DNA of 64,000 nt from NCBI GenBank assembly GCA_036845225.1, contig DAIUEJ010000007.1, forward strand, positions 1 to 64,000. Direction: 5' to 3'. Shown piece by piece: positions 17,091-25,378 of the stretch; position 1 is the first letter of the stretch, and every line of letters starts with the position of its first letter. The notes beneath the pieces were generated by a model. The model was not told the origin of the DNA, made no database searches, and saw only the letters and a list, made by a program, of their open reading frames with translations. The stretch is from FEN-680 sp036845225 (GTDB lineage: Bacteria > Actinomycetota > Geothermincolia > Fen-727 > Anoxymicrobiaceae). The translations under genes were made by a program, and so were the position numbers.

Positions 17091-17740
17091 TCTCGCTGGG
17101 CTATTTCAAGGGCTTTCTTGTCGAGCTGCTCGGAGTATTCCTTCCATGTCGACATGTCTTCGGCGCTCCCGCGGAAGATCACAAAGCGGCACGTTTCCGC
17201 GCCCGCGGGGATCGTCTGGGTGAAGCGAACCTGCCAGTCCATCCAGCCCAGCTCTTTCGCCGCGTCGAGCATTCCCTGGACGAAGTTCCTCTGGACGCGG
17301 CAGTCGAAGGCACTGTAGCAGTCCTGGTGCGGGCACCAGATGATGTGGAAGCTGACCTCGTCCTCGGAGTCGATGCTCGGCTCCTCGAGCGACGCGTAAG
17401 CGATACGGTTGATGACGGTCGCGAAGAAGCTGGCGAGCTCCGCCTCGGTGAGCCCCTCCGGCCTCTCGAGCCCGTCGAGCATCTGCCTGCCGACGTCCAG
17501 GCCCACCTTCCTTATGGCTTCGCAGACGACTCGCTGCCCGTCCTCGCCGAATTCGCGCTCGCACGCCTTGAGTATGCCTATCACCGCCATGGCCTGCATG
17601 GTCCCCCATTGCCAGAGCACGGCGGGGTCGAAGTCGGTCTTACCCAGGACCTCCTCGCGAAGCCGTGCCACGCCCTCGGCATACGGCTGGTTGAACTCGA
17701 ATTCTTTCCAGGCGGGCTCGTCGCGGCGCTCCCAGTGCAT
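17084..17740 (-). CDS. uncharacterised protein, possible ATC-hydrolase-like fold
   Basis: 218 residues, mostly helical: WKEFEFNQPYAEGVARLREE, TMQAMAVIGILKACEREFG, a mid section FFATVINRIAYASLEE, then a beta-rich part with IIWCPHQDCYSAFDCRVQRN and a C-terminal FVIFRGSAEDM. The CPHxDC cluster plus a further Cys could bind metal. It recalls proteins grouped with L-2-amino-thiazoline-4-carboxylic acid hydrolase, but I cannot see a decisive active-site motif. ATG 17740 has AAGGAG upstream; the longer frame from 17779 lacks support. It lies downstream of the acyl-CoA synthetase gene on the same strand. Confidence 0.6.
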   Translation of the reverse strand: MHWERRDEPAWKEFEFNQPYAEGVARLREEVLGKTDFDPAVLWQWGTMQAMAVIGILKACEREFGEDGQRVVCEAIRKVGLDVGRQMLDGLERPEGLTEAELASFFATVINRIAYASLEEPSIDSEDEVSFHIIWCPHQDCYSAFDCRVQRNFVQGMLDAAKELGWMDWQVRFTQTIPAGAETCRFVIFRGSAEDMSTWKEYSEQLDKKALEIAQRDA

Positions 17741-17782
17741 TGCAGGACTCCTTCTCTGATGCCGATGCGCGTAAATCATCGA

Positions 17783-17833
17783 GCCGGCGGGACGCCAGCG
17801 CTACGAACAGGCCGGCGGGACGCCAGCGCTACG
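17783..17833. repeat. two tandem GCCGGCGGGACGCC repeat units
   Basis: Two copies of GCCGGCGGGACGCCAGCGCTACG at 17783-17805 and 17811-17833. Four related units stand at 25199-25320. The sequence GGCGGGACGCC is near-palindromic, as in REP elements. Confidence 0.8.
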
Positions 17834-17860
17834 TCTTTCATTCTGACGGCGCGACGGCCG

Positions 17861-17891
17861 TGCAAAATAAAGGTTTGACCCCTATTTTGCA
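17861..17891. repeat. palindromic repeat carrying the stop codon of the acyl-CoA synthetase gene
   Basis: TGCAAAATA / TATTTTGCA arms surround AAGGTTTGACCCC. The minus-strand stop TAG of the acyl-CoA synthetase gene is within the right arm. Confidence 0.7.
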
Positions 17892-19681
17892 GGCTGCTGG
17901 TATTGCGCCTCGATCTCCTCGCCGAACGTGTCCACGACGATCCGGCGCTTGAGCTTCAGCGTCTGCGTCAGCATCCCGTTCTCGAGCGTGAAATCCTCTG
18001 TGAGGAAGACGAACTTCTTGGGTATCTCGTAGGAGCCGTACGTGCCCTTGAGGGCATCTTTCACCTGCTTCTCGATGGCGTCCTGGACGGCCTTGTCCTT
18101 CGCCAGCACGGCGGGCTCCTTCCCCTCGGCGCCCTCGACGTGCTTCGGGAGCACCTCGAAGTCGGGGACCAGCAGGCAGATGTTGTACTCCTTGCCCTCA
18201 CCGAAGATCATGCAGTTGGCGACAAGGGGCAGGAGCTTTATCTCTTCCTCGATGGAGCTCGGGAACACGTACTTGCCGTTCAGCAGCTTGTACTGCTCTT
18301 TCAGCCGCCCCGTCACCTTGAGATATCCGTCGTTATCCAGCCTGCCGCGGTCGCCGGTCCTGAAGCCGCCGTCCGGCGTCATGACTTCGGCGGTCGCCTC
18401 GGGCTTGTTGTGATAGCCCTTCATGACGTTGGGCCCGTAGACGATGATCTCGCCGTCATCAGCGCCCTCATCCACCACCGAGTTGTCTATGACTATCCGG
18501 CAGTTGGGGATCGCCGAGCCGACAGTCCCGATCTTGTTCTTGCCCGGCCGGTTCATGGTGGCCCCCGGCGACGTCTCGGTCAGGCCGTAGCAGTCGTAGG
18601 TCGGGATGCCCAGGTCGGAGAAGAAGTAGGCGATCTCGGGGTTCATCATCGCGCTGCCGGTGACCGCGCCCTTCAAGCGGCCGCCGAACTTATCGCGTAT
18701 CTTCTTGAAGACTATCTTATCGGCGAGGTTGTACTTGACGTTGACCCACATGCTCGTCTTGCCCTGCTCAGCCAGCTCGCGCTTCTTCTTGCCGGCCTCG
18801 ACCCCCATCACGAACAGCTTTCGCGGCAGGCCGCCGTCCTCGTCCATCTTCGCCCAGAGGCCGTCGTAGACCCTGTTGAAGATGCGCGGGACCGCGATAA
18901 GGAAGGTCGGCTCCGTCTTCCCAAGGTCTTCCACGACCGTCTGCGGGCTCTCGACCAGCCCCAGCGAGCCACCGATGTAGATGTAGTTGTTGAGGTCGGC
19001 GGTCTGGCCGAATGAGTGTGCCCACGGCAGGATCGAGAGGCTGCGGTCCTCCTCGTTGAGGTCGGGGAAACAGGCGCCGCAGTCGACGACGTTGGAGGTC
19101 AGGTTCCCGTGCGACAGCAGGACGCCCTTAGGCTCGCCCGTGGTGCCCGAGGTGTAGATGAGAAGAGCGATGTCGTCGGGGCCCGCCGGCTTGACGGACG
19201 GGACGGGCTTCTCGCGTCCCTTGCGCTCCAGGTCGGCCATTGTGTTCGGTCCGTCGCCCTCGATCAGGTACAGCTTCAGGCCCGGGAAGTCTGAGGCGAA
19301 CCCCTCGACCTTCTCGAGCAACTCCGGCTTGGAGATGAACAGCGCCTTTATCCCGCTGTCGCCGATGATGTACTTCCAGGTGCTCTCGAGCTCGGCTTCG
19401 TACATGGGGATGAAGCGCGCGCCAAGACTGTAAGTCGCGTAAGCGATTATCGCCCACTCGACCCTGTTGTTAGCGATGATCCCGACGCAGTCGCCTTTTC
19501 CGAAGCCATCTGCGGCCAGTCCGCCGCGCAGGTCGTCGACGCGCTTCGCCACCTCGGCGTAGGTGACCCACTCGTACTCGCCGGCCTTGTTCTTGGTCCC
19601 GAAGAGCTTGTTTGACCCGTGTTTGGCCACACTGCGCTCGAACATGTCAACGAGGTTGTCCGGCCTGTCGTCACTGCTCAT
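17882..19681 (-). CDS. long-chain acyl-CoA synthetase (AMP-forming)
   Basis: 599 residues of the ANL superfamily. Motifs in order: the P-loop LLIYTSGTTGEPKG near residue 170, YGLTETSPG (A5 region) near residue 355, the A7 region GFRTGDRGRLDNDGYLKVTG and the C-terminal domain with KEQYKLLNGKYVFPSSIEE. This size and the YGLTETSP motif fit long-chain fatty acyl-CoA ligases, which activate fatty acids for beta-oxidation or lipid synthesis. RBS GGGGGTG precedes ATG 19681. It diverges from the SCP2/alcohol dehydrogenase/AOR genes, so the region may form one lipid-alcohol module. The stop codon lies in a palindromic repeat. Confidence 0.9.
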   Translation of the reverse strand: MSSDDRPDNLVDMFERSVAKHGSNKLFGTKNKAGEYEWVTYAEVAKRVDDLRGGLAADGFGKGDCVGIIANNRVEWAIIAYATYSLGARFIPMYEAELESTWKYIIGDSGIKALFISKPELLEKVEGFASDFPGLKLYLIEGDGPNTMADLERKGREKPVPSVKPAGPDDIALLIYTSGTTGEPKGVLLSHGNLTSNVVDCGACFPDLNEEDRSLSILPWAHSFGQTADLNNYIYIGGSLGLVESPQTVVEDLGKTEPTFLIAVPRIFNRVYDGLWAKMDEDGGLPRKLFVMGVEAGKKKRELAEQGKTSMWVNVKYNLADKIVFKKIRDKFGGRLKGAVTGSAMMNPEIAYFFSDLGIPTYDCYGLTETSPGATMNRPGKNKIGTVGSAIPNCRIVIDNSVVDEGADDGEIIVYGPNVMKGYHNKPEATAEVMTPDGGFRTGDRGRLDNDGYLKVTGRLKEQYKLLNGKYVFPSSIEEEIKLLPLVANCMIFGEGKEYNICLLVPDFEVLPKHVEGAEGKEPAVLAKDKAVQDAIEKQVKDALKGTYGSYEIPKKFVFLTEDFTLENGMLTQTLKLKRRIVVDTFGEEIEAQYQQPAK

Positions 19682-19802
19682 GATGCACCCCCAGGGCTAG
19701 AACGAGTCTTTCAACGTAGTGATATCGTCATCCGGCTCAAAGATTATAACCTGCCAGGCAAGGGCGCCACACGGGTCACGCGGTCGGTCGGGATGCTCAA
19801 GT

Positions 19803-19860
19803 GGGGTCTGACCCCGGTGGCGCACTTAAGGAAAAGGACCTGACCCCGGAAAGTAAAGTG
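19803..19860. repeat. double GGGGTCTGACCCC repeat in the divergent intergenic region
   Basis: GGGGTC-T-GACCCC (19803-19815) followed by GGTGGCGCACTTAAGGAAAA and GGACCTGACCCC. These are two members of the dispersed family next to each other. The region 19682-19990 (309 bases) between the acyl-CoA synthetase and SCP2 genes contains this element and nothing else I can name; the promoter of the SCP2 gene should lie in its right part. Confidence 0.7.
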
Positions 19861-19990
19861 AAGTTTCCTTTGCCCGGCTGGCGGGGAGTTGGTAAGATAA
19901 TCCTAGGCAGCATGGGGGCGACGGAGCATTCACCGGCGACGCGCGTCCCTCGCCACTAAGTGGCTGGTCACCTGATAAGGGAGGAATACG

Positions 19991-20551
19991 ATGGCCCCAA
20001 AGTACGGTACTGACGAATGGGAGAGCGCCTACCAGGCTTTTCTGGCGGAGAGGACGAAAGACGGCCCTCCGTACATCTACTTCACGCCCGAGTGGGCGGC
20101 CCTGTACGAGAAGACGATCCAGAACGATGAGGCGTACCGGGACGCGGCAAAGACGTGGGAAGGCACTGTTGTGCTGCACGTCGAGGCTGCCCCCGAGTTC
20201 GGCCTCGAATTCGACCTCTTCGTCTTCATGGACCTCTGGCACGGCGAGTGCCGCTCGATCAGGATCGTGCCCACGGACGCCGGCGAGGCGGGCGATTTCG
20301 TGATCAGCGGTTCACTCGAGCGCTGGACCCAGGTCGCCAAGAAAGAGCTCGACAGCACCAAGGGCATGATGCAGGGCAAGCTGAAGCTCAAGGGCGACCT
20401 CCCGACGATCGTACGCGCGGTGAGGGCGTCCCAGCGCCTGACCGACCTGAGCGCCGACGTCGGCGGGTTCTTCCCGACCGAGCTCGAAGCCGCGAAGGTT
20501 CAGGAGCTCAGGGCCGTAATGAATGATTTCAAGGACAAGGTGCTCGGCTAG
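19991..20551 (+). CDS. SCP2 sterol-carrier-like protein
   Basis: 186 residues. An N-terminal extension (ESAYQAFLAERTKDGPPYIY) is followed by an SCP2 core: EGTVVLHVEAAPEFGLEFDL, DAGEAGDFVISGSLERWTQV and the helix KKELDSTKGMMQGKLKLKGD, the last being the usual SCP2 signature (MxGKLKxxGD). SCP2 domains carry acyl chains or sterols in a hydrophobic tunnel. RBS GGGAGGAAT precedes ATG. It starts a plus-strand set with the Fe-alcohol dehydrogenase, another SCP2 protein, AOR and MoaD genes. Confidence 0.85.
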   Translation: MAPKYGTDEWESAYQAFLAERTKDGPPYIYFTPEWAALYEKTIQNDEAYRDAAKTWEGTVVLHVEAAPEFGLEFDLFVFMDLWHGECRSIRIVPTDAGEAGDFVISGSLERWTQVAKKELDSTKGMMQGKLKLKGDLPTIVRAVRASQRLTDLSADVGGFFPTELEAAKVQELRAVMNDFKDKVLG

Positions 20552-20585
20552 AACACGGCACCAGTCAAAATAATGTGAGGCGGAC

Positions 20586-20630
20586 ATGGGCAACCCGTGT
20601 GCCCGCTCGACGGACCGGGTTGCAGCCCAT
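20586..20630 (+). promoter_or_regulatory. long hairpin in the leader of the Fe-alcohol dehydrogenase gene
   Basis: ATGGGCAACCCG at 20586-20597 pairs with CGGGTTGCAGCCCAT at 20616-20630 with a small bulge, leaving an 18-base loop. It lies between the SCP2 gene and the dehydrogenase RBS and could act as processing site, attenuator or terminator; there is no T-run. Confidence 0.4.
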
Positions 20631-20659
20631 GCCGGCATCACCATCAAAGGGAGGTATAC

Positions 20660-21823
20660 ATGGCGTACGATCGAGATCTTGCCTTCATCTACAGGAACCC
20701 GACCAAGATCGTCTTTGGCGAGAACACCGTAAATGACGCGGGCATAGAGGTGTCCGAGCTCGGCTGCAGCAAGGCGTTTATTGTGACCGATCCCGGCGTG
20801 GTGGCGGCCGGACTGGTAGAGAGAGTCCAGAAGGCGCTCGGGTCGAAGTTCGTCGGCATCTACGACAAGTGCATCCAAGACTCCGGCGTGCACATCATCA
20901 ATGAGGCGTCCGCGCTCGCAAAAGAGGCCGGCGCCGACTGCCTCGTCAGCGTCGGCGGGGGCAGCACCATCGACACGGCCAAGGGCATGGCCGTCCTCAT
21001 CAAGGAGGGTGGCAAGCTGGAGGACTACGCCGGCTTCCAGCTCCTGACCCGGCCCCAGACACCGCACGTAGTTGTGCCGACCACGGCCGGGACCGGCAGC
21101 GAGGCCACCATGACGGCGGTCGTCAAGGACTGGGACAGGCACCAGAAGATGCTCTTCTCAGACACCAACATGATCCCGAACGTAGGGATACTCGACCCGA
21201 CGATAGTGGCCGGGCTTCCTAAGGGATTGACGGCGACCACGGGCATGGACGCGTTCACGCACGGGGTAGAATCGATACATACACTCCAGGCGTCGCCCAT
21301 CGCCGACGCGATGGCTCTCCAGTCCATCAGGCTGATCTACGAGAACCTCCCGAAGTGCGTCGAGGACGGCAGCGACCTGCTCGCGCGGGGACAGCAGCAG
21401 TGCGGGGCTACCATGGCGGGAATCGCGTTCGATAACGCGCAGGTGGGCCTGCCGCACGCGCTCGCGCATTCTCTCGGCGGGCTTTTCAAGGTGCCTCACG
21501 GGCTCGCCAACAGCATCGTGCTTCCGTACAGCATGCAGTTCAACCTGGAGGAGTCCGCCGACCGCTACGCGCTCATCGCGCGGGTGATGGGCCTGGACGT
21601 AAAAGGCATGAGCGACGTGGAGGCGGGACAGGCGGCGATAGACGCGGTCTTCGCGTTTACCAAGAAGCTCGGTATCCCGCAGAAGCTGAGCGAAGCGGGA
21701 GTGCCGGAGGAAGGGCTGATCGAGGTCGCGGAGCTCGCGCTCTCCGATGGCGCGATAGTCTACAACCCGACGCTTATCTTCGAGACCGACCAGATAATGG
21801 AAGTGTTGAAGGCTGCGTACTAG
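20660..21823 (+). CDS. iron-containing (group III) alcohol dehydrogenase
   Basis: 387 residues with the type III dehydrogenase layout: an N-terminal Rossmann-like half with VGGGSTIDTAKGMAVL (NAD binding) and VVVPTTAGTGSEATMTAV, then a helical half with metal-binding TGMDAFTHGVES and GLPHALAHSLGGLFKVPHG, where the His residues and Asp coordinate Fe. It interconverts primary alcohols and aldehydes with NAD(P)H. RBS GGGAGGT is right before ATG 20660. With AOR two genes downstream, it could run alcohol to aldehyde to acid, or the reverse when reduced ferredoxin is abundant. Confidence 0.92.
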   Translation: MAYDRDLAFIYRNPTKIVFGENTVNDAGIEVSELGCSKAFIVTDPGVVAAGLVERVQKALGSKFVGIYDKCIQDSGVHIINEASALAKEAGADCLVSVGGGSTIDTAKGMAVLIKEGGKLEDYAGFQLLTRPQTPHVVVPTTAGTGSEATMTAVVKDWDRHQKMLFSDTNMIPNVGILDPTIVAGLPKGLTATTGMDAFTHGVESIHTLQASPIADAMALQSIRLIYENLPKCVEDGSDLLARGQQQCGATMAGIAFDNAQVGLPHALAHSLGGLFKVPHGLANSIVLPYSMQFNLEESADRYALIARVMGLDVKGMSDVEAGQAAIDAVFAFTKKLGIPQKLSEAGVPEEGLIEVAELALSDGAIVYNPTLIFETDQIMEVLKAAY

Positions 21824-21857
21824 ACCTTCCAGGAATGAACAATGACCAGGGGGTAAC

Positions 21858-22280
21858 ATGAGCGAGCCCAATATCGAACTGGCGCCGGACGTGGAGCCCG
21901 GCATGGCTTCCATGCTGGCGGACATGATAAAGACAAACCTGAAGGACAAGCCCGACAGGATGAAGGACTTCAACAAGCTGGAGGGGACGATCTGGATAAC
22001 CGCGGAGGACGCGGAGACCGAGATGACGATGGTCTTCGAGAGCGGGAAGCTGACGGTCCACTCCGGCAAGATCGGCAAGCCGATACTTGAGATAACCACC
22101 GACGCTTCGACACTGATGGACCTCGCCAACATCGACATCAAGATGGGGATGCCCTACTACTTCGACGAGACCGGGCGCATGGTCATCAAGAAGCTCCTCA
22201 AGAAAGAGCTGAAGATCAAAGGCATGTTCGCCCACAACATGGCACTGACGCGGATGACTAAGATCATGTCGGTCAAGTAG
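21858..22280 (+). CDS. small SCP2-domain protein
   Basis: 140 residues. The SCP2 core shows as MIKTNLKDKPDRMKDFNKLE, GTIWITAEDAETEMTMVFES, ITTDASTLMDLANIDIKMGM and the terminal helix KELKIKGMFAHNMALTRM. It is a shorter paralogue of the SCP2 protein two genes upstream. As a lipid carrier between an alcohol dehydrogenase and an aldehyde oxidoreductase gene, it may present long-chain alcohols or aldehydes to these enzymes; this is inference. RBS GGGGG precedes the ATG by a few bases. Confidence 0.8.
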   Translation: MSEPNIELAPDVEPGMASMLADMIKTNLKDKPDRMKDFNKLEGTIWITAEDAETEMTMVFESGKLTVHSGKIGKPILEITTDASTLMDLANIDIKMGMPYYFDETGRMVIKKLLKKELKIKGMFAHNMALTRMTKIMSVK

Positions 22281-22318
22281 GCCCGAGAAGCCAGGCCCTT
22301 ACGATCGGAGGACGTACG

Positions 22319-24181
22319 ATGTTCGGAAACACCGGCAAGGTGCTGGAAGTCGACTTGAGCTCCGGGCAGATCGAGACGCTCGAGCTCGAGGAAGACATCT
22401 ACAAGAAGTACATCGGTGGAGTGGGTCTGGCGGCAAAGCTGCTGTTCGACCGTGGCAACCTCGATGCGGACCCCCTGGACCCCGACACGCTGCTGATATT
22501 CGCCACGGGGCCGATGGCCGGCACGGGCATGTACGGCACGAGCCGCTTCTCGGTCGGCGCCCGCTCGCCTCTGACCGGCATCTGGGGGCAGGCGAGCTGC
22601 GGGGGAAACTTCGGGCCCGAGCTCAGCAGGTGCGGCTACGACGCGGTGATATTCAAAGGCAAGGCGGACAAGCCTGTCAGCCTCGTCATCGGTGACGAGA
22701 CCGCCGAGATCGTGGACGCGGGCGACCTCTGGGGCAAGGACGTCTACGAGACGACGGACATCCTCAAGGAGAAGTACGGCAAGCAGGAGAAGATACTCGC
22801 CATCGGCCCGGCGGCCGAGAACGGAGTCCTCTTCGGCAGCATCACCAACGATTACGGGCACCACTTCGGCCGCGCCGGCATGGGCACCGTGATGGCTTCC
22901 AAGAACCTCAAGGCGATAGCCGCGAAGGGCGACATGAAATCCGAGTTCGCGGACCCGGAGGGGTTCAAAGAGTTCTGGCAGAACACCGTCCGACCGCAGA
23001 TCGAGGAGAATATCTTCTGCAATGCGCTCAAGGCTTTCGGCACCGCCGCGAACATGGAACTGAAGATGATGGAGGGCGACGTCCCGACCAGGAACTGGTC
23101 GGTCGGCTCGTGGATGGAAGGGCCGGAAACCCTGAGCGGTATCACTATGGCCGACACCATCAGGACGGACACCGCCTCATGCCGGGGTTGCGCAGTGAAG
23201 TGCAAGCCTGTGGTCAAGGTCGATGAAGGTCCCTATCAGACGCCCGAGGGACCGGGGCCGGAGTACGAGACGATCGGGACCTTCGGAACCATGATGATGA
23301 ACCCGAGCCTGGAGGCCGTTGCGAAGGCGAACGACCTCTGCAACCGCCTGGGGATGGACACCATGACCTGCGGCTCGACCATCGCGTGGGCGATGGACTG
23401 CTACGAGGCGGGCATCCTCAAGCCCGAAGATTACGACGGGATCAAGCTCGAGTTCGGCGACATCGACACGCCGCTGGCCCTGCTTCCAAAGATAGCCGCG
23501 AAGGAAGGGAAGCTCGCGCAACTGCTCGCCATGGGCTCCCGCAAGGCATCCACGGAGATAGACGCCGGCAGCGAGAAGTTCCTCACCGACAGCAAAGGGC
23601 TGGAGGCCGCGATGCACGACCCGCGATGCAACTGGGGCGACGGGCTCGCCTACGCGGTCTCGGTGCGCGGCGCGTGCCACGTCTCGAACGTGACCTTCCT
23701 CTGGGAGTGGGGCGCGATCGAGTACCCGGAGGTCGGGCTGGACATGCTCTTCCAGGCGCAGTCGGCCGAGCACAAGGCGTTCGGCACGGCGGTGACCACG
23801 GACATGGGCTCTATCTTCAACTCGGCGTGCTGGTGCGAGTTCCCCGGGGCGAGCCTGACGCTGACCCAGTGGGTTGAGGCGTTCAACCTGGTCGCGGGGT
23901 ACGGCTACGACATCGACTCGATGATGGAAGCGGCCGCGCGCGTGTGGTTCCTGCAGCGCGCCCTCGGCAACATCTGGGGCGCGACCGGTGAGGACGACCG
24001 GATAGGCGAGAGGATCATGACGCCCGTGGACGACGGCATGATTGCCGGCTCGGTGCCCGACATGGAGACCATGCTCAAGGAGTTCTACGAGCTGCGCGGA
24101 CTCTCCGCCGACGGCCGCCCTACTCGCGAGGCGCTGGCGAAGTACGGCCTCGAGGACGTCGCCGAGAAGCTCGGGGTCTGA
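22319..24181 (+). CDS. aor: aldehyde:ferredoxin oxidoreductase (tungsten type)
   Basis: 620 residues of the AOR family. The N-terminal domain has KVLEVDLSSGQIETLEL and YIGGVGLAAKLLFDRG, then LLIFATGPMAGTG and RCGYDAVIFKGKAD. Cluster ligands are seen in SCRGCAVKCKP (near residue 290) with a further Cys in the C-terminal domain, matching the 4Fe-4S site beside the W- or Mo-bispyranopterin. It oxidises aldehydes to acids with ferredoxin, or reduces acids in the opposite direction. RBS GGAGG is upstream of ATG. A MoaD-like gene follows 32 bases later, a common partner of AOR genes. Confidence 0.92.
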   Translation: MFGNTGKVLEVDLSSGQIETLELEEDIYKKYIGGVGLAAKLLFDRGNLDADPLDPDTLLIFATGPMAGTGMYGTSRFSVGARSPLTGIWGQASCGGNFGPELSRCGYDAVIFKGKADKPVSLVIGDETAEIVDAGDLWGKDVYETTDILKEKYGKQEKILAIGPAAENGVLFGSITNDYGHHFGRAGMGTVMASKNLKAIAAKGDMKSEFADPEGFKEFWQNTVRPQIEENIFCNALKAFGTAANMELKMMEGDVPTRNWSVGSWMEGPETLSGITMADTIRTDTASCRGCAVKCKPVVKVDEGPYQTPEGPGPEYETIGTFGTMMMNPSLEAVAKANDLCNRLGMDTMTCGSTIAWAMDCYEAGILKPEDYDGIKLEFGDIDTPLALLPKIAAKEGKLAQLLAMGSRKASTEIDAGSEKFLTDSKGLEAAMHDPRCNWGDGLAYAVSVRGACHVSNVTFLWEWGAIEYPEVGLDMLFQAQSAEHKAFGTAVTTDMGSIFNSACWCEFPGASLTLTQWVEAFNLVAGYGYDIDSMMEAAARVWFLQRALGNIWGATGEDDRIGERIMTPVDDGMIAGSVPDMETMLKEFYELRGLSADGRPTREALAKYGLEDVAEKLGV

Positions 24182-24212
24182 CCACGGGTCGAGCCTCACA
24201 AGAGAGAAAGCC

Positions 24213-24488
24213 TTGAAGGTGCACGTCCGCTATGTCGGCCTGTTCGCGAAATACGTGGGCGAGCGGGAAAGAGACTTCGATCTGCCCGACGGCGCCACCG
24301 CGGACGACCTCCTCGGGCGGCTTGCTGACCAGTACAGGGAAACCCTCCCCGAAAGCTTCATGGACAAAGAGACCGGCCGGCTGCACAAGAGCGTCCGCCT
24401 GGCCGCCACCAGCGGCGCGATCGGACCGGAACAAGAGCTCAACGATGGCGACAACCTACTCGTATTGTTCACCCTCGCCGGCGGCTGA
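24213..24488 (+). CDS. MoaD/ThiS-family sulfur carrier protein
   Basis: 91 residues with the beta-grasp pattern VHVRYVGLFAKYVGERERDF and LPDGATADDLLGRLADQY, a longer loop, then DGDNLLVLFTLAGG ending in the obligatory Gly-Gly. The C-terminal GG is adenylated and thiocarboxylated to supply sulfur for the pyranopterin of molybdenum or tungsten cofactor. The start is TTG 24213; no ATG gives the conserved first strand. It follows the AOR gene closely, consistent with a dedicated cofactor role. Confidence 0.85.
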   Translation: MKVHVRYVGLFAKYVGERERDFDLPDGATADDLLGRLADQYRETLPESFMDKETGRLHKSVRLAATSGAIGPEQELNDGDNLLVLFTLAGG

Positions 24489-24555
24489 GTGTAAAACCGG
24501 TGCCAGGCACTTTCTTTTCACTTTGAAAAACGGGGGTCAGGCACTTTTTTGCCGA
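24484..24555. repeat. GTGCCAGGCAC / GGGGTCAGGCAC repeat element
   Basis: CTGAGTGTAAAACCGGTGCC followed by AGGCACTTTCTTTTCACTTT, then GGGGGTCAGGCACTTTTTTG. The first 40 bases recur in opposite orientation at 61125-61165 with one mismatch. It starts at the stop codon of the MoaD-like gene. Confidence 0.8.
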
Positions 24556-24617
24556 GGGCCTGTGAGCCCGTGGTGAAGAAGAGCGTGAGTTTCTCGTCGA
24601 CAGCCCGCAGGTCCCTT

Positions 24618-25130
24618 TCAGATGCGTCTGATGGCGGACATTCGTTTCTGGTATTTGCTGAGGAGTTCCACTTTGACGCTGTCCGGGTAGGCGTGAAGGA
24701 TGAGGCCGTCCCCGATGTAGAGCGCCACGTGGCCGTTCTTGAAGAAATAGATGAGGTCTCCCGGGGCGAGCCCGGCGAGGGGGACCGGCTGGCCCACCTT
24801 GACCTGGTCGTAGGTCACCCGCGGCAGCTTGACCCCCGCCGCCGCGAACGCGTGCTGCACCAGAGCGCTGCAGTCGAAGGCGTCCGGCCCGTTGCCTCCC
24901 CATTCGTATTTCTTGCCGAGCTGGGCGAGGGCGGTATCGAGGACGACCTGCGCCCGCGGGCTTGCCTCGTCAAGGTGTATCTTCGAGAGCGCCAGCCAGA
25001 GGTCGAACTGTGTGACCACAGTCGGCCTTGTGCTTACGGGAGGCTGTCCGGTCTGAGCGGCGCCGCAGCCGCACGCCGCCAGGGCGACCACAACGAGAGC
25101 GGCGATCATCTTTGCGGTTGGATTCTTCAC
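24618..25130 (-). CDS. NlpC/P60 cell-wall hydrolase lipoprotein
   Basis: 170 residues. The N-terminus (MIAALVVVALAACGCG) is a lipoprotein signal. The NlpC/P60 domain covers residues 60-170 with YEWGGNGPDAFDCSALVQHA, where Cys is the nucleophile, and KNGHVALYIGDG with the catalytic His, then HAYP. Such enzymes cut gamma-D-Glu-diaminopimelate or related peptide links in peptidoglycan. The start is GTG 25130 and the RBS is weak. The gene is isolated between repeat arrays. Confidence 0.85.
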   Translation of the reverse strand: MKNPTAKMIAALVVVALAACGCGAAQTGQPPVSTRPTVVTQFDLWLALSKIHLDEASPRAQVVLDTALAQLGKKYEWGGNGPDAFDCSALVQHAFAAAGVKLPRVTYDQVKVGQPVPLAGLAPGDLIYFFKNGHVALYIGDGLILHAYPDSVKVELLSKYQKRMSAIRRI

Positions 25131-25198
25131 TTGTTCATCGCGCCTCGGGTATAGAACTGTCGCGAATCATCATACCCGAACCGGGCGCGTCCACTGAT

Positions 25199-25320
25199 GC
25201 CGGCGGGACGCCGGCGCTACGGACGTAGAGCAGGAGGCCACATGCCGGCGGGACGCCGGCGCTACGAACACGCGGCGGGACGCCGGCGCTACGAAAGGAT
25301 AGCGGGACGCCGGCGATACG
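25199..25320. repeat. four-unit GCCGGCGGGACGCCGGCGCTACG array
   Basis: Units at 25199-25221, 25244-25266, 25272-25293 and 25301-25320, separated by 5 to 22 bases of unrelated sequence. The second pair of units has lost one to three bases at its left end. Related to the array at 17783-17833. The rest of 25131-25378 holds no gene. Confidence 0.85.
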
Positions 25321-25378
25321 GACGTAGCCGTTGCTGATAGAATGCCCGTGTTGAAAGCGGCAAGCGGAGGATGCTTCG

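Noticed and set aside
25199..25320. CRISPR array at the GCCGGCGGGACG repeats
   Set aside because: Units are 20-23 bases, spacers vary from 5 to 22 bases, units are themselves near-palindromic and no cas genes are nearby.
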